A stretch of DNA of 32,972 nt from Myxococcales bacterium (GCA_012744445.1 JAAYBZ010000004.1:1-32972); one strand, 5' to 3'. Counted from the stretch's first letter, positions 1-11,021 are shown. The notes: generated by a model from the sequence alone, not told the origin. Translations and numbers: made by a program.

Positions 1-615
1 GGGGAGGGCGTCGTCGAGGAAGCGCGTGGCGATGGCGTTGGGCGGGCTGCCGACGAGCATGCCCATTCCGCCGACCGACGAGGCGTAGGCGAGCGTGAGG
101 ATGCCCGCCTCGCGGCGCTCGCCCTCGGCGCCCGGCGCGCGCGCGCCGAGGAAGATGGGGAGCATGATCGCCATCGTGGCCGTGTTGCTCACCCACATGG
201 AGAGCACGGCCGTCGCGAGCGCGAACGCGCCGAACGCGACGAGCGGACGACCGCGGAAGACGGGCGCGCCGAGGAGCCGCTCCGCGAGCCTCCGATCGAG
301 GCCGTGTCGGTGCATGGCGGCCGCCATGAAGAACGCACCCACGAAGATGAAGAGGATCGGATCCCCGAAGCCGACGAAGGCCTTGCCGACGGGCACCGCG
401 CCCGAGAGCGCGAGCAGGGCGGGGATGACGAGACTCGTCACCGCGAGGGGGACCACTTCCGTCAGCCACGCGAGGACCGCCATCGCAAAGACCACGGCCA
501 CGGCGTGCGCGCGGGGCTCGAGCGGGAGCGGCGCGAGCGCGACCGCCAGGGCGGCGAGGGGGATCGCGACGAGTGGCCAGCGCGACTTGGTGGGGGAGTG
601 ATCGGCTTCGGACAC
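1..615 (-). CDS. SLC13/DASS-family anion transporter, N-terminal part (runs off the left edge)
   Basis: Reverse-strand frame of 205 codons from a GTG at 615 to the window edge, so the C-terminal part is missing. An in-frame TAA lies four codons before the GTG, which makes this the earliest possible start. The translation is very hydrophobic, with several membrane segments, and carries SNTATMAIMLP followed by SSVGGMGMLVGSPPNAIA. These are the conserved SNT and GSPPN-type signatures of the divalent anion:sodium symporter family (SLC13, DASS), which imports dicarboxylates, citrate, sulfate or phosphate across the inner membrane. The substrate cannot be told from this part. It is transcribed away from the lipoprotein gene at 777, and the shared 161-bp gap holds direct and inverted repeats. 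The family call is strong; an ArsB/NhaD-like member of the same superfamily is the main alternative. Confidence 0.85.
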   Translation of the reverse strand, partial: MSEADHSPTKSRWPLVAIPLAALAVALAPLPLEPRAHAVAVVFAMAVLAWLTEVVPLAVTSLVIPALLALSGAVPVGKAFVGFGDPILFIFVGAFFMAAAMHRHGLDRRLAERLLGAPVFRGRPLVAFGAFALATAVLSMWVSNTATMAIMLPIFLGARAPGAEGERREAGILTLAYASSVGGMGMLVGSPPNAIATRFLDDALP

Positions 616-641
616 GGCGGACTGTTATCACGGGTGGAGGA

Positions 642-675
642 AAATCCGACACGGGGGTGCGTCAAATCGGACACG
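642..675. repeat. Pair of 12-bp direct repeats, 22 bp apart, in the divergent intergenic region
   Basis: AAATCCGACACG (642-653) and AAATCGGACACG (664-675) differ at one base and start exactly 22 bp apart, about two helical turns. A related GGACACG lies at 610-616 over the transporter start. The placement between divergent genes suits a regulator binding site, but no regulator is identified. Confidence 0.45.
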
Positions 676-691
676 CTCGCGTGCGCGAGCG
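674..691. repeat. Inverted repeat, 7-bp arms with 4-bp loop
   Basis: CGCTCGC (674-680) and GCGAGCG (685-691) are perfect inverted copies around GTGC. The element directly follows the second direct repeat. No T-run follows on either strand, so an operator or RNA hairpin is more likely than an intrinsic terminator. Confidence 0.4.
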
Positions 692-776
692 ATGCGCACG
701 TACGCCCGAAACGCGGTGGCCCGACGTTTGCTTCGTCCGGAAACGCGCCCTTGCGCTCGTTGGAGAAAATACCTAA

Positions 777-3026
777 ATGCGGAGCAACGTGTCCTCTCTA
801 CGGTTTCGATTCATCGCCGCGTTCGTCCTCAGTCTTTCGATCGCAGCGTGCGGAGGAGGCGAGCCGTCGGAGGGAGAGCCGAACGTGCGTCCCGCCGAGG
901 GCGAGGCGTCCGACGACGTCGTGACGGCCGAGCAGGAGGCGGCGTTCGAGCCCGTCGTCGAAGATCCCGCCGTCCCGCTCGAGTGGCCCATCCCCTATTA
1001 CGAGGGCGGCAAGATCGTCCGCCAGATCGAGGGCACCAAGGCCGAGCAGAACGGCTACCTCATCCTCGATCTCGGCGACGAGTGGACGCCCTATCTCTTC
1101 TCGGAGCGTTCGAGCGAGGACGAGGAGCCCATCCGCAACCCGTACCGCGAGACCTACCTCGCGCTCGCGGCCGGCAAGTTCCCCAAGGACCACCACGGCG
1201 AGCGCGCGCGGAACGATCGCTACCTCGAGCTCTACGGCATCCCGCCCACCATCACCTGGATCCGTGAGCGTTTCGAGAAGTCGGCGAGCCTCGAGTGCGC
1301 CCAGAAGCTCGACTTCGCGCCGCTCGAGGCCTTCGACGGCCTCGCGGTGTACATCTCCAACGAGCGCGCGCAGCGCGACGCCATCCGCTACCGCCAGGGC
1401 AAGGCGCTCGTCGAGCAGCTCATGAAGGAGCAGGGCGTCCAGAGCCACGAGGACGTCGACGTCTCCGCCCTCAAGCCCGGCGAGCAGCGCCTCGTGCGCG
1501 AGTACGCCGGCCTCCACCTGAAGGTGCCCGCCATCAAGGCGGCGCAGGAGCGCCTCAAGTGCGAGGGGTACCTCAAGGGCAAGTACATCTCGGGCGCCAT
1601 CGACTGGCCCACCCATGAGGCGCTCGCGCTCTTCGAGCGGCGCCACCGCGTCTACGGCTGGGGCTTCGTGGGCAAGGAGACGATGGAGTACCTGCGGGTG
1701 ACCCCGCTCGAGGGCGATCGTCGTTCGCTCCTCCGCGTGCTCACCGAGCGTGCGATCCACATCGCCGGCATCATCGAAGACGACAGCCGCGTGATGAAGT
1801 CCGAGGGCGAGCCCAACACCTACCTCGGCGCGGACGGAAAGCGGCACCCGATGCGTGATCTCGTCTCGGAGCTCGAGGCGAACATCATCAAGGCCTTCGG
1901 CCTCGAGACGCCGGAGGGCGCGCTCGCCTTCGTCCGCTCGCTGGGCGATCTCTCGGGCCACCGCTACGTGGCCATCAAGGGCATCAAGCTCCCCGAGTAC
2001 TACTCGGAGAACATGGCGCTCTCGGTCCAGATCGATCGCGGCGACGTCTGGTACGAGTTCCCCTTCGACGAGAACGGCAACGAGCGTCCGCAGCCCGTGT
2101 CGCGACGCCCGCGCCTGACCATCTTCACCGAGTACCTCGGCCAGAAGATCGCGCTCGCGCGCTTCGGGACGACCATCGGCGGTTGGCGCACCGAGTCGGT
2201 CGACAACGCGGTGATGTGGAAATACAAGAACTCGCCGGTCGGTCGCCGCGTGTGGGAGCGCATCGTGGCCGCGCCCGTCTGGCTCCCGCCCGAGTCCACG
2301 CCGCCGCGCGGCCTCCTCACGCGCAGCACCAAGCCGGGCCAGAAGTGGGAGGTGAACCTCCACGAGATGGGCCCGAGCTACGCCTCGGCGTATGGCCTCG
2401 TCGCGGCCTACCACCGGAAGTACACCACCGACGCCAACGGCAACATCCGGATCACCGGCGACGAGGGCATCCGCACCCACGGGTCGGTCGACTACATGTC
2501 GATCATGCGGCGCCACTCGCACGGGTGTCACCGCCTCCACAACCACATCGCCGTGCGCTTGATGAGCTTCGTGCTCCGGCACCGCCCGCACGTGCGCAAG
2601 GGGCCCGATTCCATCGCCTTCGGCCGGCGCTTCGAGTACGACGGGAAGACCTACGACTTCATGCTCACGCAAGGCGGCTACGCCTACGAGCTCACCGAGC
2701 CCCTCTTCGTCGACGTCCTCGAGGGCCGGATCCGCGGCCAGGTCTCGGCGCCGATCGCCCACGCCATCCCCCGCTACAACAAGGAGATGAAGGGCTACGT
2801 GATGCCCGATCTCGCGGTGGTCAGCGTCGATCGCTTCGGCCGCATGAAGGAGATCCAGCCTGCGCCGGTCGAGCCGCCGACGGCCGTGGCCATCAAGGAC
2901 AAGTTCGAGCCCGGCACGGCCGTCTCCGTCTCGGCGCTCGCGATGCCGAAGGAAGGCGAGGACGCTCCCGTCCCCGTCCCGGTGGAGCGCGTCGCGCCGA
3001 ACGACCTCCTCAACAACGCCCCCTGA
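777..3026 (+). CDS. Large lipoprotein L,D-transpeptidase (YkuD family) with a peptidoglycan-binding-like region
   Basis: 749 residues. The ATG at 777 follows a GGAGA ribosome site at 762-766. The N-terminus is a lipoprotein signal: basic start, hydrophobic stretch, lipobox IAAC with Cys25, then an acidic, low-complexity linker. Residues about 245-305 resemble a PG_binding_1 domain. Near the C-terminal third lies HGSVDYMSIMRRHSHGCHRL, the YkuD signature, with catalytic Cys584 inside SHGCHRL. YkuD enzymes form 3-3 peptidoglycan cross-links or attach proteins to the wall, so the likely site of action is the periplasm. It is much longer than the usual 150-350 residue enzymes; the 200-odd residues between the binding-like region and the catalytic domain are not recognised. 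The next gene overlaps its stop codon by one base, which suggests coupled translation. Confidence 0.85.
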   Translation: MRSNVSSLRFRFIAAFVLSLSIAACGGGEPSEGEPNVRPAEGEASDDVVTAEQEAAFEPVVEDPAVPLEWPIPYYEGGKIVRQIEGTKAEQNGYLILDLGDEWTPYLFSERSSEDEEPIRNPYRETYLALAAGKFPKDHHGERARNDRYLELYGIPPTITWIRERFEKSASLECAQKLDFAPLEAFDGLAVYISNERAQRDAIRYRQGKALVEQLMKEQGVQSHEDVDVSALKPGEQRLVREYAGLHLKVPAIKAAQERLKCEGYLKGKYISGAIDWPTHEALALFERRHRVYGWGFVGKETMEYLRVTPLEGDRRSLLRVLTERAIHIAGIIEDDSRVMKSEGEPNTYLGADGKRHPMRDLVSELEANIIKAFGLETPEGALAFVRSLGDLSGHRYVAIKGIKLPEYYSENMALSVQIDRGDVWYEFPFDENGNERPQPVSRRPRLTIFTEYLGQKIALARFGTTIGGWRTESVDNAVMWKYKNSPVGRRVWERIVAAPVWLPPESTPPRGLLTRSTKPGQKWEVNLHEMGPSYASAYGLVAAYHRKYTTDANGNIRITGDEGIRTHGSVDYMSIMRRHSHGCHRLHNHIAVRLMSFVLRHRPHVRKGPDSIAFGRRFEYDGKTYDFMLTQGGYAYELTEPLFVDVLEGRIRGQVSAPIAHAIPRYNKEMKGYVMPDLAVVSVDRFGRMKEIQPAPVEPPTAVAIKDKFEPGTAVSVSALAMPKEGEDAPVPVPVERVAPNDLLNNAP

Positions 3027-3301
3027 TGACCGCTCACCCCGAACGAGGCGCCCGGTTCCTGCTGGAGCTCGAGGGCGGAGACGACGCGGAGGCGCGCTAC
3101 GCGCTCACCATCTTCACGCCCGGCGCGGCGCTCCGTGGGCGCGCGCGCGTCTCGGCCGAGAGCGGCGAGGTGGAGGTGGACGTGGCGGAGGCCCCCGAGG
3201 TGCTCGTCGGCGAAGCTCGCGCCCTCGCCAAGACCCTGGTGAACCCGCGGCGCACCGAGGGGCGCTGGAAGCGTCGCCTCATGCGCTGGCGCGAGGTCTA
3301 G
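3026..3301 (+). CDS. Small hypothetical protein coupled to the L,D-transpeptidase gene
   Basis: 91 residues. The ATG at 3026 shares its A with the upstream TGA (TGATG arrangement), typical of termination-reinitiation. The protein has no signal peptide or membrane segment. The first half reads like short alternating strands (RFLLELEGG, RYALTIFTPG); the second half is acidic, then very basic at the C-terminus (RRTEGRWKRRLMRWREV). I do not recognise a family. Tight overlap suggests it belongs to the same transcript as the transpeptidase, but a shared function is only inference. Codon use matches the neighbouring genes, supporting it as a real gene rather than a chance frame. Confidence 0.65.
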   Translation: MTAHPERGARFLLELEGGDDAEARYALTIFTPGAALRGRARVSAESGEVEVDVAEAPEVLVGEARALAKTLVNPRRTEGRWKRRLMRWREV

Positions 3302-3337
3302 CGCTCAACCCCCTGGCGGTTCGGTCGAAAGGTGGCC

Positions 3338-4255
3338 ATGCGCCTCCAGCTCGCCGAACCGCCTCGACTCCTCACCCCCGACGCCGAGGGCTACCCGCCC
3401 GGTCTCCGCGCCGCGCTCTCGAGCCCGCCCACGCTCGAGGTCGTCGGGCACCTCGCGACGGTGGGCCGCCTCCACGTGGCGCTCGTCGGGACGCGCCGCG
3501 CCGACCGTGAGGCCGAGCACTTCACCGAGGAGCTCGCCGCCGAGCTCGCCGAGGCGGGCGCCGTGATCGTCTCGGGCGGCGCCCGGGGTATCGACTCGGC
3601 GGCGCATCGGGGCGCGCTCGCCGCCGGCGGGATCACCTGGGCCGTGCTCGCCACCGGGCTCGAGCGGGCCTATCCCCCCGAAAATGCCTCGCTCTTCGGC
3701 CGGATCGCCGCGGAGGGCGCGCTCCTCTCCGAGGTCTACGAGCTGGCCCCACCCATGAAGGCCCGCTTCCACTCGCGGAACCGGCTCGTAGCCGCGATCG
3801 CGGACGTGGTGGTGGTCGTCCAGGCGCCCGAGAGATCGGGGGCGCTCTCCACGGCGGCCTTTGCGATGAGGTACGACAAGCAGGTGATGGTGGTCCCTTC
3901 GGCTCCATGGGACCCCCTCGGAGAGGGAGGGCTTTCGCTCCTCGCCCGCGGGTCGAAGATTTGCACGAACGCGGCGGATGTCTTATCGCTTGCCGGCTCG
4001 GGCCGCCCGACCCGCACTCGGAAGGATCCGGGACGGCGCCCAAAAAACGATGGAATTTCAAGGCTCGACGATGTGCAGAAGGTGGTCTTCGAGGCTCTCT
4101 CGAGTCGCCCGCGCCACGTCGACGAGCTCGTGCGGAAGACCCGGCTCCCCCTCGAGGACGTGCAGCACGCGCTCCTCGGCCTCATTTTGATCGGCCTCGC
4201 CGAAGAGAAGGGCGCGGGTCGATACACCCTCGCCCCTCCCAGGTCGAGGAACTGA
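3338..4255 (+). CDS. dprA: DNA-processing protein DprA
   Basis: 305 residues from ATG 3338, which has AAAGG just upstream; a GTG two codons earlier (3332) overlaps that ribosome site and is less likely. DprA binds single-stranded DNA and loads RecA during natural transformation. The Rossmann-like core shows VALVGTRRADREAE, VSGGARGIDSAAHRGAL, LATGLERAYPPEN and FHSRNRLVAAIADVVVVVQA, all hallmark DprA/Smf motifs. The last 70 residues form the winged-helix domain seen in many DprA proteins, after a charged linker. The N-terminal SAM-like domain is short or absent, hence the modest length. It lies 13 bp before topA, a pairing common in bacteria. Presence of dprA alone does not show competence. Confidence 0.94.
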   Translation: MRLQLAEPPRLLTPDAEGYPPGLRAALSSPPTLEVVGHLATVGRLHVALVGTRRADREAEHFTEELAAELAEAGAVIVSGGARGIDSAAHRGALAAGGITWAVLATGLERAYPPENASLFGRIAAEGALLSEVYELAPPMKARFHSRNRLVAAIADVVVVVQAPERSGALSTAAFAMRYDKQVMVVPSAPWDPLGEGGLSLLARGSKICTNAADVLSLAGSGRPTRTRKDPGRRPKNDGISRLDDVQKVVFEALSSRPRHVDELVRKTRLPLEDVQHALLGLILIGLAEEKGAGRYTLAPPRSRN

Positions 4256-4268
4256 AGACCTGACCCTC

Positions 4269-6653
4269 ATGCCGAAATCGCTCCTCATCGTCGAATCGCC
4301 TGCGAAGGCCAAGACCATCAAGAAGTACGTGGGCGACGAGTTCGACGTGCTCGCCAGCAAGGGCCACGTGATGGACCTCCCAAAGCGCGGCGGCGTCGAC
4401 GTGGAGCATGGCTTCCAGGAGACCTACGAGCTGCTCGAAGAGAAGGGCAAGTCCGAGGTCATCAAGGCCATCAAGACGTCGGCGAAGAAGGCGGACCGCG
4501 TCCTGCTCGCGACCGACCCCGACCGCGAGGGCGAGGCCATCGCGTTCCATCTCCGCGACATCGTCAAGGAGTCGAACCCCAAGGCCGAGATCAAGCGCGT
4601 CCTCTTCAACGAGATCACCAAGAAGGGCGTGCTCGAGGGCATTGCCCACCCGCGGGACCTCGACGCGAACCTCTACGAGGCCCAGCGCACGCGGCGCGTG
4701 CTCGACCGCATCGGCGGTTACCCGCTCTCGAGCCTCCTCTGGAACAAGTTCACCTTCGGCCTGAGCGCGGGGCGCGTGCAGACGCCGGCCCTCCGGCTCA
4801 TCGTGGATCGACAGCGCGAGCGCGACGCCTTCGTGCCCCAGAACTACTGGCTCGTCTCGGCGCAGCTCGTCGGCTCGAGCGAACCCTCCTTCGAGGCGTC
4901 GCTCGCCACCATCGACGGCAAGTCGCTCGAGAAGATCGGCTCGCGCCTCGCGGCCACGAGCGAGCCGCAGGCCGCGCGCTGCAAGGCCGACCTCGACAAG
5001 GCCACCTACCGCGTGGTCAGCGTCAAGAAGCGCGAGACCAAGCGGAAGGCGCCGGCGCCGTACACCACCTCGAAGCTCCAGCAGGACGCCTCGAGCCGCC
5101 TCCGCATGTCGCCCAAGCGCACCATGTCGGTCGCGCAGAAGCTCTACGAGGGCGTCACGATCGGCCGCGGCAAGAACGCCGAGATCGTCGGTCTCATCAC
5201 GTACATGCGTACCGACAGCACGCGGCTCTCGGACGACGCGGTGCGCGAGTGCCGCGAGTACGTGGAGAAGACCTACGGCAAGAGCTCGCTCCCCGAGCAG
5301 CCGAACGTCTTCAAGACCAAGAAGCAGAACGTCCAGGACGCGCACGAGGCCATCCGCCCGACGCGCATGGACCTCCCGCCCGAGGCCGTGGAGAAGTACC
5401 TCGCGCCCGAGCAGCTCAAGCTCTACAAGCTCATCTGGAACCGCTTCGTGGCGTGTCAGATGGCGCCGGCCGTCTACGATCAGACGCGCGTCGAGATCGA
5501 GGCGACCGCCAACGGCCGCACCTACGGGCTCCGCGCGAGCGGCTCGACGCTCAAGTTCGCGGGATGGCGCGCGGTCTACGGGGCCTCCACCCAGCCGCTC
5601 GCCGGCGAGGAGGACGAAGAGGGCCTCGAGACCGAGGAGGAGGCGCTCCTCCCGCCGCTCGCGGAGGGCGAGGTGCTCACGCTCAAGACGCCGCCGGGCG
5701 TGAAGGTCGAGCACAAGCAGACCGAGCCGCCCCCCCTCTACAACGAGGCCTCGCTCGTGAAGAAGCTCGAGGAGGAAGGCATCGGCCGCCCGAGCACCTA
5801 CGCCGAGATCATCAGCAAGGTGCAGCAGCGCGACTACGTGCAGAACGTCGACGGACGGCTCGTGCCCACGCCGCTCGGCAAGCTCGTGATCACCAAGCTC
5901 GTCGACGAGGGCTTCGACCTCGCCGACATCGGCTTCTCGCGGAAGCTCGAGGAGGAGCTCGACGCCGTCGCGGAGTCGCGCGCCAAGCGCCTCGACGTGC
6001 TCGCGCCCTTCCACGAGCGGCTCCAGGCGCAGATCGAGCGCGCCAAGGAGAGCAAGGGCAAGTGGTGGCCCGAGCCCGAGATCCTCGACACCCCGTGCCC
6101 GAAGTGCGGCGGCCAGATCGCCAAGCGTTGGGGCCGCAACGGGCAGTTCATCGGCTGCACCTCGTATCCGGACTGCGACTTCACGCAGAACCTCGACGCC
6201 GACGGGAACCCCGAGGCCGAGAAGCAGCCCGAGCTCACCGATTACGACTGCCAGCTCTGCGGCGCCAAGATGTACAAGCGCTGGGGCCGCAACGGCTTCT
6301 TCCTGGGCTGCTCGCGCTACCCCGAGTGCAAGGGCACGCGCCCGGTGCCGCTCGGCTTCAAGTGCCCCAAGTGCAAGACGGGCGACATCATCTCGATCAA
6401 GCCGCGCGGCCGCGGCCGGCCCTTCTTCGGCTGCTCCAACTACAACTCCGAGGAGAAGTGCGACTTCCGCATCTTCCAGCAGCCGATCGGTGAGTCGTGC
6501 CCGCAGTGCAAGGCCGACTTCCTCGTGCGCGCTGGCAAGAAGGACGATCCGATCCTCAAGTGCACCATGTGCTCGTACGAGCGGCCCTACGACCTCGACG
6601 ACGAGCCCGCGGATCTCGGCGAGGAGACGTACGGGGCGGAGAGGGCAGGTTGA
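4269..6653 (+). CDS. topA: DNA topoisomerase I (type IA)
   Basis: 794 residues. It relaxes negative supercoils by cutting and passing one strand. The Toprim domain starts at residue 2 ([14 protein letters not shown]) with the metal-binding acidic motif [13 protein letters not shown], and the active-site tyrosine is Tyr312 in [12 protein letters not shown]. The C-terminal 190 residues hold four zinc-ribbon Cys4 modules: two of CPKCGG/CQLCGA type each with RWGRNG, a third ending in SEEKC, and a fourth CPQC...CTMC. This layout matches full-length proteobacterial TopA. ATG 4269 has no clear ribosome site. The stop overlaps the TTG start of trmFO by four bases, so the two are probably co-translated. 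Confidence 0.97.
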   Translation: MPKSLLIVESPAKAKTIKKYVGDEFDVLASKGHVMDLPKRGGVDVEHGFQETYELLEEKGKSEVIKAIKTSAKKADRVLLATDPDREGEAIAFHLRDIVKESNPKAEIKRVLFNEITKKGVLEGIAHPRDLDANLYEAQRTRRVLDRIGGYPLSSLLWNKFTFGLSAGRVQTPALRLIVDRQRERDAFVPQNYWLVSAQLVGSSEPSFEASLATIDGKSLEKIGSRLAATSEPQAARCKADLDKATYRVVSVKKRETKRKAPAPYTTSKLQQDASSRLRMSPKRTMSVAQKLYEGVTIGRGKNAEIVGLITYMRTDSTRLSDDAVRECREYVEKTYGKSSLPEQPNVFKTKKQNVQDAHEAIRPTRMDLPPEAVEKYLAPEQLKLYKLIWNRFVACQMAPAVYDQTRVEIEATANGRTYGLRASGSTLKFAGWRAVYGASTQPLAGEEDEEGLETEEEALLPPLAEGEVLTLKTPPGVKVEHKQTEPPPLYNEASLVKKLEEEGIGRPSTYAEIISKVQQRDYVQNVDGRLVPTPLGKLVITKLVDEGFDLADIGFSRKLEEELDAVAESRAKRLDVLAPFHERLQAQIERAKESKGKWWPEPEILDTPCPKCGGQIAKRWGRNGQFIGCTSYPDCDFTQNLDADGNPEAEKQPELTDYDCQLCGAKMYKRWGRNGFFLGCSRYPECKGTRPVPLGFKCPKCKTGDIISIKPRGRGRPFFGCSNYNSEEKCDFRIFQQPIGESCPQCKADFLVRAGKKDDPILKCTMCSYERPYDLDDEPADLGEETYGAERAG

Positions 6654-8002
6654 CCGAGCCCGTCATCGTCGTCGGCGGTGGCCTGGCCGGCACCGAGTGC
6701 GCGTTCCAGCTCGCCGAGCGAGGCATCCGCGTGCGCCTCGTCGAGCAGAAGCCGGTGGCCAAGACCCCGGCGCAGCGCCTCGACGGGCTCGCCGAGCTGG
6801 TCTGCAGCAATTCCTTCCGCGCCGAGGCGCTCCACAACGCCGTGGGGCTCCTCAAGGAGGAGATGCGGCGCCTCGGCTCGCTCGTGATCGGCGTGGGCGA
6901 CCGGCACCGCGTGCCCGCGGGCGGCGCCTATGCGGTCGATCGCGAGTCGTTCAGCGCGGAGATCACGCGCATCATCGACGCGCATCCGCTCATCGAGCGC
7001 GTGGTCGAGACGGTGGAGGCGATCCCCGAGGGCGCGCACGTCGTCCTCGCCACGGGGCCGCTCACGGGCGACGCGCTCGCGGCCGATCTGGCGCGCGTGC
7101 TCGGCGCGGAGCACCTCGCCTACTACGACGCCATCGCGCCCGTCGTCCTCGCCGAGAGCATCGACTGGAGCCGTGTCTTCCGCGCGAGCCGCTACGACAA
7201 GGGCGGCGACGACGCGTACGTGAACTGCCCGCTCTCCGAGGCCGAGTACGACGCCTTCGTGACCGCCGTCCTCGAGGCCGAGAAGGTGGAGCTCCGCGAC
7301 TTCGAGGAGCCCAAGTACTTCGAGGGCTGCCTCCCCATCGAGGTCCACGCCGAGCGCGGCCGCATGACGCTTGCCTTCGGCTGCATGAAGCCCGTCGGCC
7401 TGGTCGATCCGCGCACCGGCAAGCGCCCCTTCGCCGTCGTGCAGCTCCGCCAGGAGAACGCCGAGGGCACGGCCTACAACATGGTCGGCTTCCAGACGCG
7501 CATGAAGTGGCCGGAGCAGAAGCGCGTCTTCCGCATGATCCCCGGGCTCGAGAACGCCGAGTTCGAGCGCTTCGGGAGCGTGCACCGCAACACCTTCGTG
7601 AAGTCCCCGGAGGTGCTCTCGCCGAACCTCGCGCTCGAGGCGATGCCGCGCGTCCGCCTCGCGGGGCAGATCACGGGCGTCGAGGGCTACGTCGAGAGCG
7701 CGGCGTCGGGCCTCGCGCTCGGCATCTCGCTCGCCTCGGAGATCCGCGGGGGCGCGCCGCTCCTCCCGCCGCGCGAGACGGCCATCGGCTCGCTCCTCTC
7801 GCACCTCTCGCGCGAGGACGGCGACTTCCAGCCGTCCAACGTGGTCTTCAGCATGTTCCCGCCCATCGAGGGGAAATTCCGCGGCAAGCGCCCGCGGCGG
7901 GACGCGCTCGTGGAGCGGGCGCTCCGGGCGATCGACGGATTCGCGGACGAGGCCGGCGCGCGGGCGATCCTCGACGCCCTCGCGCGGCGCGTCGCGGCCT
8001 GA
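6650..8002 (+). CDS. trmFO: tRNA (uracil-54-C5)-methyltransferase TrmFO, folate and FAD dependent
   Basis: 450 residues from TTG 6650, which overlaps the topA stop (TTGA) and has GGAGAGGG a few bases upstream. The frame is open further upstream, but that part lies inside topA and is not TrmFO-like. TrmFO makes ribothymidine at position 54 of tRNA using methylene-tetrahydrofolate and FADH2. Seen: FAD-binding [21 protein letters not shown] at the N-terminus, [20 protein letters not shown] with one conserved cysteine, and [25 protein letters not shown] with the second. The length is typical. The protein resembles GidA but is the short TrmFO form. Presence next to topA and xerC is a common arrangement outside the gammaproteobacteria. 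Confidence 0.95.
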   Translation: MTEPVIVVGGGLAGTECAFQLAERGIRVRLVEQKPVAKTPAQRLDGLAELVCSNSFRAEALHNAVGLLKEEMRRLGSLVIGVGDRHRVPAGGAYAVDRESFSAEITRIIDAHPLIERVVETVEAIPEGAHVVLATGPLTGDALAADLARVLGAEHLAYYDAIAPVVLAESIDWSRVFRASRYDKGGDDAYVNCPLSEAEYDAFVTAVLEAEKVELRDFEEPKYFEGCLPIEVHAERGRMTLAFGCMKPVGLVDPRTGKRPFAVVQLRQENAEGTAYNMVGFQTRMKWPEQKRVFRMIPGLENAEFERFGSVHRNTFVKSPEVLSPNLALEAMPRVRLAGQITGVEGYVESAASGLALGISLASEIRGGAPLLPPRETAIGSLLSHLSREDGDFQPSNVVFSMFPPIEGKFRGKRPRRDALVERALRAIDGFADEAGARAILDALARRVAA

Positions 8003-8051
8003 GCGCGCCGAGAACTTCGCCTCGCGCGATCCGATTCGGCATGCTCGCGCG

Positions 8052-8981
8052 GTGACCCCCTTCGACCGGCAGGCGGCGGACTTCCTCCGTCACCTCGAGC
8101 ACGAGCGGCGCGCCTCCCCGCACACGGTGGCGGCCTATCGCCGGGATCTCGAGACGCTCCGCGCCTACCTCGAGGCCCACCACCTCGACCTCGACGCCGC
8201 CGAGATCACCACGCACGTGCTCCGCTCCTACCTCGCCGAGGAGCTGCGACGCGTCTCGCACCGCACCCTCGAGCGACGGCTCGCCACGCTCCGCGCGTTC
8301 TTCCGCGATCTCGTGCGGCGCGGCGTGATGCGGAAGAGCCCCGCCGCGGCGCTCAAGAACCCGCGCGCGCGGCGCGAGCTCCCCGACTTCCTCTCGGTCG
8401 AGGACGTGGGGCGCGTGATCGAAGGCGCCGAAGGGGAAGGGCGCTTCGAGGTCCGCGATCGCGCGATCCTCGAGCTCCTCTACGGCGCGGGCATCCGCGT
8501 GGGCGAGCTCGTGTCGATCTCGCTCGGCGACGTCGACCTCCGCGGCCGGCGGGTGAAGGTCCTCGGCAAGGGCGGCAAGGAGCGCGTCGTCCCCTTCGGG
8601 CGCCCCGCGGCGGAGGCGCTCGAGGCCTGGCTCGCGGCGCGGCCCACGATGGTCGGCAAGCACGGCGCCCAGGATCCCGACGCGCTCTTCCTCGGCCGCC
8701 ACGGCACGCGCCTCACGGCGCGGCAGGTGCAGAACCTCGTCCGCGCCCGCGGGGCCCTCGGTGCACGGCGGGCCGATCTCCACCCCCACGCGCTGCGTCA
8801 CAGCTTCGCGACCCACCTCCTCGACGCGGGGGCCGACCTCCGGAGCATCCAGACGATGCTCGGCCACGCGCGCCTCTCCACCACGCAGAAGTACACGCAC
8901 GTGAGCATCGATCGGCTCCGCGAGGCCTACGACCGCGCGCACCCGCTCGCGAAGCGGAGCCGCGTGGGCCACGGCGATTGA
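8052..8981 (+). CDS. xerC: Tyrosine recombinase XerC/XerD
   Basis: 309 residues from GTG 8052. It resolves chromosome dimers at dif together with a partner recombinase and FtsK. The N-terminal SAM-like DNA-binding domain (about residues 5-90) is followed by the catalytic domain with the full residue set: Arg149 in GAGIRVGEL, Lys in GKGGKERVVPFG, HALRHSF, LGHARLSTTQKYTHV and nucleophile Tyr281. The place between trmFO and hslV marks it as the housekeeping XerC rather than a phage or integron integrase; no att-like repeats are nearby. The choice between XerC and XerD is from context only. The end of the gene overlaps the likely hslV promoter. Confidence 0.92.
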   Translation: MTPFDRQAADFLRHLEHERRASPHTVAAYRRDLETLRAYLEAHHLDLDAAEITTHVLRSYLAEELRRVSHRTLERRLATLRAFFRDLVRRGVMRKSPAAALKNPRARRELPDFLSVEDVGRVIEGAEGEGRFEVRDRAILELLYGAGIRVGELVSISLGDVDLRGRRVKVLGKGGKERVVPFGRPAAEALEAWLAARPTMVGKHGAQDPDALFLGRHGTRLTARQVQNLVRARGALGARRADLHPHALRHSFATHLLDAGADLRSIQTMLGHARLSTTQKYTHVSIDRLREAYDRAHPLAKRSRVGHGD

Positions 8982-9005
8982 CACCGCTGGATCCGTACTT
9001 AGTTT
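8978..9005 (+). promoter_or_regulatory. Putative sigma-70 promoter of hslVU
   Basis: A perfect -35 TTGACA (8978-8983) overlaps the xerC stop; 16 bp later comes TAGTTT (9000-9005; three matches to TATAAT). Transcription would begin about 3 bases before the hslV GTG at 9015, giving a nearly leaderless mRNA. This fits the weak ribosome site there. Confidence 0.5.
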
Positions 9006-9014
9006 GGCGGATTC

Positions 9015-9559
9015 GTGTCGGACAAACGAGAGTTCAGGTCGACCACCATCGTCGCCGTGCGCCGCAACGGCAAAGCCGCCATGGCTGGTGACGGGCAGGT
9101 CTCGCTCGGGCAAACGGTCCTCAAGGGGACGGCGCGGAAGGTGCGGCGCCTCGACGGGGGGCGCGTCGTCGTCGGCTTCGCCGGCGCCACGGCCGACGCC
9201 TTCACGCTCCTCGAGCGGTTCGAGGGAAAGCTCTCCGATCACCGCCACGACCTCTCGAGGGCCGCGGTCGAGCTCGCCAAGGACTGGCGCACCGACCGTT
9301 ACCTCCGGCGGCTCGAGGCCATGATGATCGTCATGGACAAGGAGAAGACGCTGCTCCTCAGCGGGACGGGCGACGTGGTCGAGCCCGACGAGGGGGTCAT
9401 CGCCATCGGCTCCGGCGGGAGCTACGCGCTCGCCGCGGCGCGCGCCCTCATGCGCAACACCGACCTCTCCGCCGCCGAGATCGCCGAGAAGAGCCTCGAG
9501 ATCGCGTCCGAGATCTGCGTCTACACCAACGGCAACATCGTGCTCGAGGAGGTGCCCGA

Positions 9560-9563
<4 letters not shown>
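9015..9563 (+). CDS. hslV: ATP-dependent protease HslVU, peptidase subunit HslV
   Basis: 182 residues from GTG 9015. HslV is the proteasome-beta-like double hexamer that degrades proteins unfolded by HslU. The catalytic N-terminal threonine is Thr10 of the translated frame ([20 protein letters not shown]), so a nine-residue propeptide must be removed; in many homologues only Met is removed. The downstream [14 protein letters not shown] and the C-terminal region are standard. The start has only a weak GGCGGA upstream and a good promoter very close, so the mRNA may be leaderless. Its TGA overlaps the hslU GTG (GTGA), giving tight coupling for a fixed subunit ratio. Confidence 0.95.
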
Positions 9564-10966
<1,403 letters not shown>

Positions 10967-10999
10967 AGGGCCCCCGCGGCGCGAGTCGCGCGGAGCCCT
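10967..10999 (+). terminator. GC-rich hairpin between hslU and argB
   Basis: AGGGC (10967-10971) pairs with GCCCT (10995-10999), and CCGCG (10974-10978) pairs with CGCGG (10989-10993), with a small internal loop and a 10-base apex. It begins one base after the hslU stop. No T-run follows, so it may be a weak or Rho-assisted terminator, or an mRNA 3'-end stabiliser. Confidence 0.4.
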
Positions 11000-11021
11000 C
11001 GCCGGCGCTATACCCCGCCGC

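Noticed and set aside
798..2762. 654-residue reverse-strand open frame opposite the L,D-transpeptidase gene
   Set aside because: It is a composition shadow: the forward frame carries the lipobox and YkuD motif, and the reverse translation is low-complexity Arg/Leu/Val/Glu. The same applies to 4182-6014 (-), 16356-18200 (-), 17597-20284 (-), 28335-29948 (+) and 29821-32754 (-).
8052..8981. Tyrosine recombinase as a sign of a mobile element
   Set aside because: Its position between trmFO and hslV and its full Xer residue set mark it as housekeeping; no att repeats, cargo genes or tRNA junction are seen.
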